Of a stretch of 64,000 bases of DNA, positions 47,460 through 59,913 are shown one piece after another. The position numbers were made by a program, and so were the translations under genes. The notes below the pieces were generated by a model. It saw only the letters and a program-made list of their open reading frames with translations. It searched no databases and had not been told where the DNA came from. The DNA lies in contig NC_056000.1 of assembly GCF_018446385.1 (NCBI RefSeq), positions 30,644,011 through 30,708,010 of the forward strand, in the 5' to 3' direction. The stretch's first letter is position 1. Each line of letters opens with the position of its first letter. This DNA comes from Zingiber officinale (Eukaryota; Streptophyta; Magnoliopsida; Zingiberales; Zingiberaceae).

Positions 47460-48300
47460 GGGGGGGGGGAGGGAGGGGAATAAAAAAACAAAAAAATAAA
47501 CGGAAGAATACAAGCGTTTTTACTTGATTCATAGTCTTCGTCGACTCCTATTCTAAGACCTAGATCCCTTGGACCTTCCCAACAAGTAATCACTAAATCT
47601 CTCCACTGGTATATTCTCAGTAGAGTAGCCGAGTACAAAAAAAAAAAAAAATGTAACACCCTACACTTTTTTTTTGCAAGTATAAAAGATATATAATAAA
47701 TGAAATCGTTACTAACACTTAGAAGAATGAAATGGAATTTGATCGAGTTTGGTGTCAGTCTATCGACAGTCGTCGAATATAGTAGAATTGTAGTAGTTGG
47801 AGAATGAAGCGGCAGAATGAATTGAATAGTTCTTCTAGTAGTTATATTTGATAGCATGGACAAACATCCCTTATCCTTATTAAATCAAGAGTGGGTTAAA
47901 TCAAGAGTGGGTGCAAAACTAGTGCTCAAGAGTGGGATGCAAAAGTTTCGAGAGCCTTCCAAACTTGATGAGAGTTGTTGAGCCCCACAATCATAAAAAG
48001 TATTAGCTCATTAATTGATGAGATTAACTAACTCAAGACTAAGTTATCCTTATTAAATTAAATAGCATAAGTTGGATATCTTTTTGAGAATATGTCCAAG
48101 TAAATCATCAACATAGAGTAAAGAAAGAAGCTAAATTTTTTTTAAATAGTTATCATTGTGATGGGTAAAAAAGATCATAGGTAAGGAAACATTTTGTCAT
48201 GCTGGAGATATTTCTCGAAAATGTGAAAGAGAGATCTCATATCGGGGAAAGAAGAAGAAAAAGGAAAAAGAAAAAAACTGCAGGAGAGCAGGGAAACAAA
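47460..48300 (-). other. Probable minus-strand Copia LTR debris
   Basis: The minus strand of about 47510-47630 carries GGTCCAAGGGATCTAGG...GTCGACGAAG, resembling the 3' end of plant Copia LTRs. The remainder to 48300 has no recognisable gene; TCAAGAGTGGGTTAAATCAAGAGTGGG is a short local duplication near 47885. Confidence 0.4.
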
Positions 48301-48952
48301 ATGGATCAACGAGATTCAAGAAGGAAAAAGTGAAAGGATGAATCACCAGTGTGCTGTTACCAGTGTCTTGATGAATCTGTGACCATCGAACCTCGGCGCG
48401 AACTTGTCTTTGGTGCTTTCTTCAATGATCTTGATTCCTCTTTAACAGAGGCGGAGGGAACTGCGATGACCGCGAAGAGGTAAGGAGTAAGGAGAGAAGG
48501 TGACTGAGTATGCTGCAGTGAAGAGGAAAGAAAAATAATGGCATAAAGGAACAGAGGCAAGAATAGGAGGTAATTATTTTGGATGATTTTATTATAGTAG
48601 GTAGCTAAAGAAATTTACTTTTACAAGTCAGATGATAAATGAATAAATAAATAAATAAAAATACTAAATATAGTTAATAATTGTATGATAAATTCTAATT
48701 TATTTGAAAATATTAGAGTTAATTCTAGATTATCATTAAAAATCACTGAAATAGGAGAGGCGAGGAAGGCAGAGCGATAGGACGGGAGCGAAATTAGTCA
48801 TATCGCAAGACTCGTTCTTCAATCCTCGTGCAATTCTTGCTCCGCCACCAGCCGCAAGATATAAAGACGAAGATGGAGATGCATATTTTCCTCTGATTTC
48901 TCCAAGTATTGATTGTCGTTCTCTGCATCAAAGTTTGGAATTTGGAACGGAT
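48301..48952. other. RING gene upstream region
   Basis: 48570-48760 resembles the repeat downstream of the DUF599 gene. The 48760-48952 part is likely promoter and 5' UTR. No clear TATA box could be assigned. Confidence 0.4.
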
Positions 48953-49807
48953 ATGTCAAGAATCTCGACGATCTCAGATATCCAGGAGATAGGCGACGAC
49001 GAGGAGGCAAGTCCCTCCCCCCGCCGAGGCGCAGATCGAGTAGGCGCAGGGAGCCCACAACATGCGCCTCGCCCGCACAAGGCCTCTTCCGCCGACGGCA
49101 GCTCCGGCAGCAACGCGAAGTGGAGGTCGCTTCGAGATCACTTCCACCGCGTTGGCGCGACCTCGTCGTCGGCATCGGACGGTCACCCGCATCCGATATC
49201 TGACCCGGACCTCCAAGTCGCCTCCCGCCGCGATTCTCCCCTCGCGGGCCGGGAAACTGTCTCCCGCACCGTCTCTTCTAGGAACCCGTGGCCGATCTCC
49301 GACCCCGAGCTCGTCTCCAACCGCTCCAACCGCTGCAACCCCGTCCGCCCTCTGTCCGTCTCCCTCTCCGTCTCCGTCCGCAACTCCGAGCCACCCGCGC
49401 GGGAGGAACCACATCCCGCAATCATTAACAAAGACGGGGAAGAAGAGGCCGACGACGGCGCCGGCAATAACAGCGTCAGCGATGGCGAGGAAGAGGAGGG
49501 GCGATCGCCGGAGGCGGCCCCGCTGTCATTGATGGCGTTGCTGGGGCAAACAGATGACGATTGGGGCGGGAGTGAGAAGGAGGATGAAGAGGAGGAGGAG
49601 GAGGAATTGGGGACGGAGAACGAGAGGGAGGGCAGCGACGACGGGATGCAGTACGTTTGCTGCGTGTGCATGGTGGAGCACAAGGGGGCGCGGTTCATCC
49701 CCTGCGGCCACACCTTCTGCAGGCTCTGCTCGCGCGAGCTCTGGGTGAGCAGCGGCGACTGCCCCCTCTGCAACGGCTACATCCTCGAGATCCTCGAGAT
49801 CTTTTGA
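48953..49807 (+). CDS. C-terminal RING-HC protein, probable E3 ubiquitin ligase, 284 aa
   Basis: Single exon. The first in-frame ATG after the upstream stops is at 48953. A C3HC4 RING lies at residues 236-273: C236/C239, C251, H253, C256/C259, C270/C273, only about ten residues from the C-terminus. Such RINGs recruit an E2 and catalyse ubiquitin transfer. Before it come a Ser/Pro/Arg-rich disordered N-terminus, the plant-typical LSLMALL motif followed by GQTDDDWG, and a long acidic Glu tract. This layout recurs in a plant RING family of little-known substrates. High GC and CpG fit a monocot single-exon gene. The substrate cannot be inferred. Confidence 0.88.
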   Translation: MSRISTISDIQEIGDDEEASPSPRRGADRVGAGSPQHAPRPHKASSADGSSGSNAKWRSLRDHFHRVGATSSSASDGHPHPISDPDLQVASRRDSPLAGRETVSRTVSSRNPWPISDPELVSNRSNRCNPVRPLSVSLSVSVRNSEPPAREEPHPAIINKDGEEEADDGAGNNSVSDGEEEEGRSPEAAPLSLMALLGQTDDDWGGSEKEDEEEEEEELGTENEREGSDDGMQYVCCVCMVEHKGARFIPCGHTFCRLCSRELWVSSGDCPLCNGYILEILEIF

Positions 49808-50117
49808 CGTCATTGCTGGAACGTGATCTCCCATTTTGAGTTTTAAATCCATAGCAGTTTAGCAGTCCTCGTGATTTTAAACTGATTGGTATTGTTTAAT
49901 CCACAGGAGAAGAAAGTTTATACTAAAATTAATATGGAAGTGATTATTAATATTAAAACGCCATTTCTCTCTCCCTAAACACTTCATCTTCACTAACATT
50001 AAAAAAAAAAAAAAAATCACACATCTAATGCATTCTCATATATATGTGGTAAAAAATAATTTACTCTTTTCAGTACCTATCAATTTATCCTTAGACCAAC
50101 ATGTAATACATTCTCAC

Positions 50118-50141
50118 ATATATATATATATATATATATAT
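50118..50141. repeat. AT microsatellite
   Basis: About 24 bp of TA dinucleotides directly before the SINE-like element. Confidence 0.9.
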
Positions 50142-50312
50142 GATGGGGAGTGCATGGTTCTGTGGCTGAAAGGTCTAGGGTTCGATCCCCGGGGTGTCAT
50201 TGTTTGGGATTAATGTCTCCGCCATGCACTTTCCACCAGTGTACCTGCATTTACCTCTCTCCATATCCATGAGACCGGCTCTAGGACGGTCGTTGATGTG
50301 ACAGTTTCATTT
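50142..50312 (+). mobile_element. tRNA-derived SINE-like element
   Basis: A pol III B-box GGTTCGATCC at 50179-50188 is perfect, and an A-box-like TGGCTGAAAGG lies just upstream (50163-50173). Total length is about 170 bp, ending in a T-rich tail (ATTTTTTTTTC). There is no cloverleaf, so it is not a tRNA gene. AT repeats lie on both sides. Confidence 0.6.
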
Positions 50313-50320
50313 TTTTTTCA

Positions 50321-50408
<88 letters not shown>
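50321..50408. repeat. Long AT microsatellite (about 85 bp)
   Basis: Uninterrupted TA dinucleotides. Confidence 0.95.
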
Positions 50409-50411
<3 letters not shown>

Positions 50412-50881
50412 ATAGGCGTGCTCGTCACTTTTGAAATTTCAAATATGGGGAAGATTTTATAAGGCAGCGTCTATTTTTTATTTCTCTCATTCCGCCATCA
50501 ACTATTTTCCAAAGTTGTGACCTTGATTTGTGAAAATCCAAACTTTAATTGACTCTATTTGATCTATGTCATCAAGATAAATAAGTGCAAATGATGTGTC
50601 ATTCCAAATACTGAAAGAGCCCCATTATAGTTTATCCAGGCTTTAGCCTAGGGCCGATAACGGCTGATGACGTTGAGAAGAAGGTTGCAGTGATGAGAGA
50701 AAGGAAGAATAAAAAAAAAAAAGAAAGACAACCCATCAATTTGGGTATATTAGTTGGGTTGGCTTCGTCCTTGATTCCAAAGTTGTCTTTGCATCGAAGA
50801 AAATTAATCAGCAATGTGCAACTCTATTCTTTCGGCAAAGCTCCAACCTTGTCTCACTATTTGATTGCCGCAATATTCTAC

Positions 50882-51894
50882 TGCAAAATTAATTTTGGTG
50901 ATTAATAAATTAAATAGGGATAAGATGATTATCTTGTGAGTAGATTAGTAAATCAATTTCTTGAGTCAATGAGAAATTAATATCTAATGAAAGATTGATC
51001 TGATATGATCGGATAAAAGTTTCACTCGCATATAAGTTGGATTCATGTATGAACGCTAACTCAAGTATGTGAAACCATTAAAAGTATGCAATTATAATTA
51101 ATTTTATTGATTAATTAATTGATTCATTAAAAGATTAATCATTGTGATATTAATTAATTGATTAATTATAATGTTAAGGTTTAAGTAAAAAAATTTAAGG
51201 GAAAAGATACATCTCATATCCTTTCACCCCTTAAAAAAAATCTTCACCTTTCAGGAATAACCCTTTATTCCTATAAAATAAACTTCATTCTTTCCACTCA
51301 ACTCATTCAATTTTTACTCAATTCTCAAGTTGTGAATTCTCCTCTTGAGTTTTCCTCTCTCTTTACTCTCTTAAGAGTTTCAAGGCTTTGAAAGTTCGAT
51401 AGGACTCAAAATTTGGAGTGCTCTTATTTCGAGATGCAAGTCGTTATATCTTAGGAGATGATTACCAATAAATCGTATAAGTACCTAGGCGGGACAATAT
51501 CATCTTAAGGAAAGAAGACCTGACCTTTACATCGATCTTAATACTCTTATCATTAAGTATAAGTTTACCTAAAGAGATTATGTCGATATCTGAAGGGAAC
51601 GGATACGATAACGTTAATACGGATGTCTCTTACCCGAACGGATACGATGACAATAACGATATCTGACGAAATTATGTCGGTAACGATAATACCAAGAAAG
51701 GTATGTCTCTTACCCGAACGGATACTTCGATAACCAAAAGTGGATGTCGAGAGTATAAATGGGACAAGGTCCACATCGACATACCAAGCTCCATCGGTTA
51801 GAGTCATCGACTCATTGTTGAAATGACTAACCAGGTCCAACTGTTGGAATCTCGACACCAAGCAGATCCATCTCCATATATAAAATTTCTAACA
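50882..51894 (+). repeat. Left LTR (1,013 bp)
   Basis: Single copy of the CCTATAAAA-CAAACCTTATTCC segment, which is multiplied in the right LTR. Ends TAAAATTTCTAACA. Confidence 0.7.
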
Positions 51895-52379
51895 ATCTTA
51901 AGACAATAATCACAGTTATGGCGACCGTGGGTCCCACTCCTATTGGAGAGAAAATGGAGAAATTCTCTGTAATCGTCTTTAAGCGATGACAGTAAAAGAC
52001 ACTGTATTATTTTAAAAAAAAATGTATCTTTTAAGGTTACTATAAAAAATTTCCTAACGCGTCTAAAAGTGAACCTCAAGCAACAGGAGAGTTATTCTTA
52101 AGGAAGAATATAATTTTTCTATGTGAGAACCATGTCTTAAAAGGATGAACAACAAAATATACCATGGGTATATTATAACAATGATGGTCAAGGCTTTATG
52201 GGGGTCATTTGACTAAAATCACAAAGTTGAGGATGGTGAGTTTAAACTATCCAAAAAGTGGGCTAATGAAAGTCTTCAAATAGAAGATTAAGCCCACTTA
52301 CTTAAATGCTAGACTTTAACTCAATAAGACCTAAGTGGAGGTCAAATAGATGAGTTAGAAGGATTACATCACATGTGTT

Positions 52380-53110
52380 GCAAGTGACTAAGAAATTGAG
52401 TCAAGTGTCTCATGAAGAATAAATGCAATCATGGTCAGCACTCCAATCAAATGACTACAACTATGACTTAACAAGATTGGAAGACCAAGGGATGTATACA
52501 TCTTGAGTCGAGTATCTCTTGAAGAGTAATACAATTCTGGTCAGCACTCCAATCAGACGATCATAGCTTTGACTCCATGGGATTGGAAGACCAAGAGATA
52601 TATACTTCTTGAATCAAGTATCTCTTGAAGAGTAATACAATCTTGGTCAGCACTACAATCAGACGACTGCAACTTTGGTTCGATGAGATTGGAAGACCAA
52701 GGGATGTATATTTTTTGATTGAGTATCTCTCAAAGAGTAATATAATCCTGTTCAGCAATCTAATCAGACGATTACAACTATGGCTCGACAAAATTAGAAG
52801 ACCAAGGGATGTATACCTCTTTAGACGAGTGCCTCTTGAAGAGTAAATATAATCTTAGTCAGTACTCCAATCAGATGACCATAGTTTGGCTCGATGAGAT
52901 TAAAAGACCAAGGGATGCATACTTTTTAGTCGAGTAAATGCAATCTTGATCAACACTCCAATTAGACGATCATAGCTCTAGCTCGATGAAATTGGAAGAC
53001 CAAGTGATACCTACTTTCTAGACTGAGCACTTTTTTAAGAACAAGTTAATCGTGATTATCATCTTGATTAGATAACCACAATTTTAACTCGGTAAAATTA
53101 GAAGATTGGA
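52380..53110 (+). repeat. 106-bp tandem repeat (about seven units)
   Basis: The anchor AAGACCAAGGGATGTAT starts at 52481, 52587, 52693, 52798, 52904 and 52996, with a degenerate copy at 53102. The period is 105-106 bp with one 92-bp step. Units also contain GAGTAATACAATC and CAATCAGACGA. Confidence 0.85.
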
Positions 53111-54346
53111 ATTATGAAGACTTACTTTTAAGTAAGATTGAGGCCCTTGAAGTGATTAAGGGAGTTATAAAACACTAGAAATATGGTTAGAAAAATCAAC
53201 TAAGCAAGATCATCTATGGTGATTAAGAGAGAGAATGCAGGATATTGCTCAAGGAATATTTCTCAAGGAAGAGGAACATTCAATCATCGATTATATCACA
53301 TTTACCTCAATTCAACAATGATAGCTTAAACATTAAGAAGATGATAAGAACTATGTTGATAAGTTTTGGATTTATCCTGGAAATTGTGGGGGAAATTGTC
53401 CTCTCGGTAAACCACAAGCCCTAGTGAGATAGAAATGAAAAATCATTATAAGGCATTGAAAGGTATCTTTATAAGGCATTGAAAGGTCACAACCCTTCTA
53501 ATGAAGCCTATAAATGTGGGGGTATTTAGATATAAATATCCAAATTAAGGGTTCAAAGAATTAATTGCATAAAATGCATCGATATGTGCTAATATATATG
53601 ATACATTATGGTATCTAAGAAATATAAGAAGGGCACTAATGTAAAATGACAAGTCTTGAAATAACTTAATATCATTAAAGCAATAGATCTCTATTGATAA
53701 AATCTCCATTGAATATGGAGAATTGTGCGACTAGGCCTGCCAAGAGATCAATTATATTGCATGTCTAGGGGAATGAGTCTAAAACTCAACATTTAAATCG
53801 AGTAGTAGTAACCCAACCATGTTGACTGGAGACCCCAAGATCATGGTTTAAAAGAGACAACTAAGCTATGAGATTTGAGGCACCTAGGAGTAATCACTCC
53901 AACTCATTCCTGGAGACAAAAGGTGCAACCTGTAAAATGAGTAAAAGATGAACAAAAGTTCTTAATGATTCATATATTATACCGTAAATGTTATGATAGA
54001 GTATTGTAGGATACTCTTAATAGGAGATCACCTATATAAGTGTGAAGATGACCAACTTCGATGAAATATTTATGAATCCCAAGCTTTGTCCATAGACAAA
54101 ATGGACACAATAAAGAACTGGTAAAAGCCTAGGGACTAGGGGCTATTATGTGCATATGATTGTATTGGTTTGCACCAACGGCTAAATAATTCAAGGCATA
54201 GTTCATTGGGCAGCCAAGTAAATCCGATTGTATTCTACTACGGAAGGTTCAACGCCACAAACTATCTCTCCTGATGCAATAGTCTTCCGATGAAATTCTC
54301 GCTTAAGAATTGAAACTTATCCATAATTTCTATTCATGTGGGTAAT

Positions 54347-55952
54347 TGTTGGAAAATTTATTTTGGTGACCAATAAATTAAATAGGGATAAGATGACTAT
54401 TTCACAAGTAGACCATTGTAAACCATTTTCTCAAGTAAATTAGATATTAATGTCTAATGAAGGGTTGGTTTGCTATGATCGACCGGAAGTTTGACTAGCA
54501 CACGAGTTAGATTCATGGATGAACGTTAACTCGAGTATGTGGAACCATTGAGTGGTATGAAATTATAATTAATTTTATTGATTAATTAATTAATTGATTA
54601 AAAAATTAATCATTGTGATATTAATTAATTGATTAATTAATATTTGTAATAGATTAAGTAAATAGTTAATCAGCTTAAATTAATTAATCATAATGATAAG
54701 GTTTAAGTGAAAAGATATAAGGGAAAAGACACATCTCATATCATTTCTCCTCTTGAAAGAAATCTTTCACCTCTTGGAAGTAACCTTTCATCCTTATAAA
54801 ACAAACCTTATTCCTTCCACTCAATTCAAGTTGTGAATTCTTCTCTTGAGTTTTCTTTTCTCTTTACTCTCTTAAAAGTTTCAAGGCTTCGAAAGTTTGA
54901 CATAGCTCAAAATTTAGAGTGCTTCTATTTCGAGACGCAAGTCATTGTATCTTGGGAGACGATTGCCAATAAATCGTAAGTACCTGGGTGAGACAATATC
55001 GTCTTAAGAAAAGAAGGTCTGCCTTTCACCTCTTGGGAGTAACCCTTCATCCCTATAAAACAAACCTTATTCCTTCCACTCAATTCTCACTCAATCCTTT
55101 CTCCTCTTGGAATAAATCTTTCATCTCTTGGAAGTAACCCTTCATCCCTATAAAACAAACCTTATTCCTTCCACTCAATTCTCACTCAATCTTTTCTCCT
55201 CTTGGAAGAAATCTTTCACCTCTTGGAAGTAACCCTTCATCCCTATAAAACAAACCTTATTCCTTCCACTCAATTCTCACTCAATTCAAGTTGTGAATTC
55301 TTTTCTTGAGTTCTCTTTTCTCTCTACTCTCTTATCTCATATTCTTTCTCCTCTCGGAAGAAACCTTTCACCTCTTGGGAATGACCCTTCATCCCTATAA
55401 AACAAACCTTATTCCTTCCACTCAATTCTCACTCAATTCGAGTTGTGAATTCTTCTCTTGAGTTCTCTTTTCTCTCTACTCTCTTAAGAGTTTCAAGGCT
55501 TCGAAAGTTTGACATAGCTCAAAATTTGGAGTGTTTCTATTTCGAGATGCAAGTCATTGTATCTTGAGAGACGATTGCGAATAAACTATAAGTACCTGAG
55601 TGAGACAATATCGTCTTAAGGAAAGAAGGTCTACCTTTCACCTTGAGCTTAATACTCTTATCCTTAAGGATCAGTTTATCCAAAGGGGGTTGTGTCAATA
55701 TTTGAAGAGATAACTCAACGATCGACGAGATTAGGTTGGTAACGATGATACCAAGAAGGGTATGTCTCTTATCCGAACGGATACTTAGATAACTTAAAGG
55801 GGATGTCGAGAATATAAATAAAATAAGATCGACATCGACATACCGAGTTCCACCGGTTATAGTCATCGATTCATCGTCGAGATAATGTACCAAACCGAAC
55901 TATTAGATCTTGATGCCAAATAGATCCATCTCCATGTATAAAATTTCTAACA
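54347..55952 (+). repeat. Right LTR expanded to 1,606 bp
   Basis: The segment TCCCTATAAAACAAACC...CACTCAATTC occurs five times (54790, 55047, 55147, 55240, 55391) against once in the left LTR. This accounts for most of the length excess. Confidence 0.75.
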
Positions 55953-56399
55953 TCTTCTTCCTTCCTTCAACTTTTACTTCCGGTTTCAAAATTACTAATT
56001 TACATAATACGAGGTCAAGTTTCAAGCTCAGCATCATCATCATCTCCAAAATTAAGTTTTTTTTAAAAGTTAAATGTTTATGTTGTTAGTCTTTCACTCC
56101 CTTTTGATTTATCCCAAGTCCTTATTATCAGTGACTTATTGGAGAAAGTGTTGAATATGATTCTTTTCCTTTCAATCTCCTCATCCTTCCATGTGGTTGA
56201 AATCTCATTGTCCATAAGTGAATTTTGATCAAAAAAAAATATTGATGAACCCAAAGACATCAAATTAACTATAGATGATTTACTTTGCAGATCTTTGATT
56301 GACTCATCCTTCTAGGAACTCAAGTAAGTGTACTTTTGTCTTCCAACCTTTGTTTCTATTACTGTGAGTTTCTAAAATTTTTAGGGTTTAAGGTAGTTT

Positions 56400-57480
56400 A
56401 ACACGAAACCAATGTTGGATCTAGGCCCCTATCATATCAAATAAATGATACTATCAATAGATTTTTTGTACTCTACTGACTATACCCAAATACCATATTC
56501 TGAACATTGTATGACTATCAAAGTTTTTATTTTTTATTATTATTTTTTTTTTGACCAAAACTCATTGTTGACCTTTAATTGGTCAGATTCATTCTAAATT
56601 ATGACCAATAATTTTTTAGGAGCCTCCTAAGTGCTATCATGCCCCAAACTCCAAATTTAGGCCCGTGTATGGCCATTAGATGTATGATCATTAGTGATTT
56701 TTTATCAAAACCTACTAATGACCTTTGGTCGATTAGATTCAATTTAGACAAAGACCAACATATTTCTAAGAGCCTCTTGAGTGTAATCATATCTAAAATT
56801 GATTCAAAATCCTTTCTGATTATTAGTGAGTTTTGGCCGAAGCTTATATATCATCTTTGGCGGATTAGATTCAATCTAAATTATGATCAATGTATTTCTA
56901 GGAGTCTCCTTTATGTAACAATGCTTAAAATGTCATATTTAAGCTCTTGTATGGTCATTTAATGAATTTTAACCAAAACTTACAATGTATTTAGCCAGCT
57001 TAGAATCAATACAAACTAGGATTAGTGTATTACTATGAGCCTCATGAGTATCATCATGCCCTCAAACTTTAATCTAGTGCTTAGATGACATCCTATGAGA
57101 TTTTAAAATTTAAGACAACCTTTAGTACTTTTGATAGAAACTCAAGAAAAATCTAGACTTATCATATCCACTCAAGGACACTATCAATTGATTCCTTATA
57201 CTCTCTTGACTCTAACCATATCTAAAATGATATATCATGGGCACTGTATAATCATCAATAAATTTTGATTAAAATTCATTAATAGCCTTAGCCATATTAG
57301 AATCAATTCAAACTAGAACCAGTGCATTTCTAAGAGTCTGCTAAGTGCTCTATGCTTAAAATTTTAGATACAAGACACTATAAGACTATTAGTGAGTTTT
57401 ATCTAAAACTCAATGATGACCTTTAGCTAACTAGAATCCAATTAGAATCAACATATTTCTAGGAGTCTCTTGCGTGGAAC
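56400..57480. repeat. Degenerate 134-147-bp tandem array
   Basis: GATTAGATTCAATCTA...ATTTCTAGGAGTCTC modules recur near 56581, 56728, 56862, 56996, 57288 and 57430. The array resumes at 59174-59450 beyond a transposon. No coding sequence. Confidence 0.7.
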
Positions 57481-59165
57481 CAGTGGCGTAGACAGGATTT
57501 TTTAATTGGGGGTGAATTCAATAAATTAAAAAAAAAAAATACAACACGAAATGGTGATAGAGGAGGCAGAAGAGAAGGAGGAGGAGTTGGCGGGAAGATG
57601 CTTTGAAATAGGTTCATTTCACATCTTGTTAAAAAAACTCGACATTGTTATTTCACTTAATTTATCATTAACATAATATTTTAAAAACATAATCATTTAA
57701 TTACTATCTTTTTTAACAATTAAGAAACAAAGAGCATAAGAAATTTTCTAAAAGTCCAAACTTCACCTTTTACTTCACAACTACATACAGTAATTTTTAA
57801 AAATTATATTCACAATTATAATTCATCAACATTTCTAAAATTAAATTATCCAACTCTAAAACTCAAAAATACTTTAAAAAAATATAAGCGGGAATTTTAA
57901 AAAATTCCAAACATTATCATAAGCCAATTTTCACAATCCAAAAGTCGATATTTCAAATTTAAAGGGTTGAAAACGAACTTAAATTTAAAATTTCCGATCT
58001 TAAACATTAGTATAAGTCAATTTTCATAATTCAAAAAGTCTAAATTTTGAATTTATGTAGTTGAAAAAAAAACTTAAATTTAAAAACTTCGACCTTAATC
58101 TTAGTTCTAATTGAAACAATGAATCATCCAAAACTTATTTATGACTCAAAGTCGAAAAATCATTATAAATAAAAATATAAAAGAGGAAATTAATAAAAAT
58201 ACATTTAATTAAAAAGTAAAGAATATAAAACAAATCATAGGAAACACTGAAGAAATTTAAGAGCACCCCAACACGTATAACAAATCTAAACATCTCATAG
58301 AACAAGTTGTTAAATATATTATTTATGGAATAAATACAAGATCTTATTTTAGAAATCAAGTTAATTTATTTTCTTTTATGTCACAAATAGAATCAAAAGA
58401 CATAAATGAAATATTACTTAATCCAAATTAAATTAGAGTAATGCAGGAAGAATAAATCAATTTGAAAGAAATCAAATATGAAAATTCACCCATATAACTT
58501 ATATTTTAACAATTAATACAAAATAAATATTTCAAAATAAAATAATGAAAGTATGATAATAAAAAAATAAAGTAAACTAGTAACTAAAGACTTTAGCCTA
58601 AGAAAAAGACTTGATTATGTTGAAACACATATACAGTAAACATGTTTATAATCAATACATATGTTTTTAGTATTTGCTACATATAAATGGATTAAAATCT
58701 ACCAAATAGAAATGAAATTTATATTTTTAAATGATTATATTAAAAACAAAATATATGTCAGCCAAATCCTACATATGGTAATATATAGAATACCCTAAAA
58801 ATGTATAAACTCAAGAAAGCCCAATATAACTTAAAATAAGTATTTGTGCTTCATCAATTACTTAGTATCTAAGAAATTTAAAATACTGTAATAAGCGAAA
58901 AGAAAGTAATAATAATAACAATGACAACATTAATAACAAAATTTTATCCTTTTTTCCCTTTTATGACACATCCACTGCACCAATTGCCTTGTCACTTTAA
59001 CAACCCTCAATAGGTTAGACAATTTGTTCTTAGGAAAAAAAACTCAAAGTTCATCATACTCAGTAACAACAGCCGCCGCATGTAGAAGAAGAGAATTCAG
59101 AATATTAATTTTTTTAAACCTCAGGTGGCGGTCGCACCCCCTTCCCCAATGTGGCTATTCTACTG
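57481..59165. mobile_element. Non-autonomous hAT-like DNA transposon (1.69 kb)
   Basis: Ends are CAGTGGCGTAGACA and, inverted, CAGTAGAATAGCCA (10 of 14 identical), each followed by a G-rich block (GGGGGTG). The flanking octamers CGTGGAAC (57473-57480) and AGTGGAAT (59166-59173) match at 6 of 8 positions, fitting hAT 8-bp duplications. The inside is AT-rich without a transposase. It splits a tandem array. Confidence 0.65.
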
Positions 59166-59173
59166 AGTGGAAT

Positions 59174-59913
59174 CATGTCTAAAATTTCAAATTCAGAACC
59201 CTGTGCGACCATTAATTACATTCCTATGAGTATCTTAAATGTAACTATGCTCAAAATTTTCTATTTAGAACTGTGATTATCAATCAATTTTAGCTAAAAT
59301 TAGATTCAATACAGACTAAAAGCAATACATTCCTAAATATCTCCTAAATATAAGTATGTCCAAATTTTAGATCATGTATACCCATTAGTAAATATTAATG
59401 AAAATTTACTGATGGACTTAGCCCCTTAAATGTCATCATTAGGATGAGTAAAAATTAGATCGAAATTAGAATTGAATTAATTCAGAAATACAATTCAATT
59501 TATTCGAAAGTTTATTTTTTAAAATATCAGTTGTTTCTATAAATCGATTTGGGTTATGGATTTTGAAATTTAGTTAAATCAATTAAATTATGTTTTATTA
59601 AATAATAAAATATTAAGTTTTTTTTAATATTTTTTTTTATGAAATCAATTAAATTTTTATCAGTTCAGTTATTCAATTTTAATAGTAAAAATATTCAGTT
59701 GGTCAAAAAAAATTGATTAATTTAATTTTAATAAATTTGATTGTTCGGTTTAATCTCAACCCACAAACCTTAATTATACCGCCTAGATTACATCCTGTGA
59801 ATTTTTAAAATTCAAAAAATAAAAAGGGCACCTAGTTTATATTATTTACAATATATTTAAAATTAAAAAAAAATAAAATATATGTTAAGCTGTTATCGTA
59901 ATTTTCTAAAAGC
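59174..59913. other. Array remainder and AT-rich spacer
   Basis: 59174-59450 continues the tandem array. 59460-59780 is AT-rich with TTCGGTT/AATTCAATT motifs of unknown origin. No gene seen. Confidence 0.45.

Larger units (their letters stand above)
49808..50881. other. RING gene 3' flank with microsatellites and SINE
   Basis: Contains the 3' UTR, two AT microsatellites and a SINE-like element listed separately. 50410-50881 shows no gene. Confidence 0.5.
50882..55952 (+). mobile_element. Non-coding LTR retrotransposon with unequal LTRs
   Basis: Direct repeats 50882-51894 and 54347-55952 enclose 2.45 kb. Both end TATAAAATTTCTAACA and share the TTTTGGTGA-CCAATAAATTAAATAG start. Flanks TCTAC (50877-50881) and TCTTC (55953-55957) match at 4 of 5 positions. 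GTGGGTAAT before the right LTR may be a weak polypurine tract, suggesting plus orientation. No gag or pol is visible inside, so it is non-autonomous or a relic. Confidence 0.7.

Noticed and set aside
47411-47863. 150-codon minus-strand frame
   Set aside because: Matches LTR-like DNA with poly-A and poly-G runs; no protein domain.
48974-49773. Several long open frames in other frames of the RING gene
   Set aside because: GC-rich codon shadows; only the plus frame has the RING and LSLMALL motifs.
50160-50190. Possible tRNA gene
   Set aside because: A and B boxes are present but no acceptor stem or cloverleaf; better explained as a SINE head.
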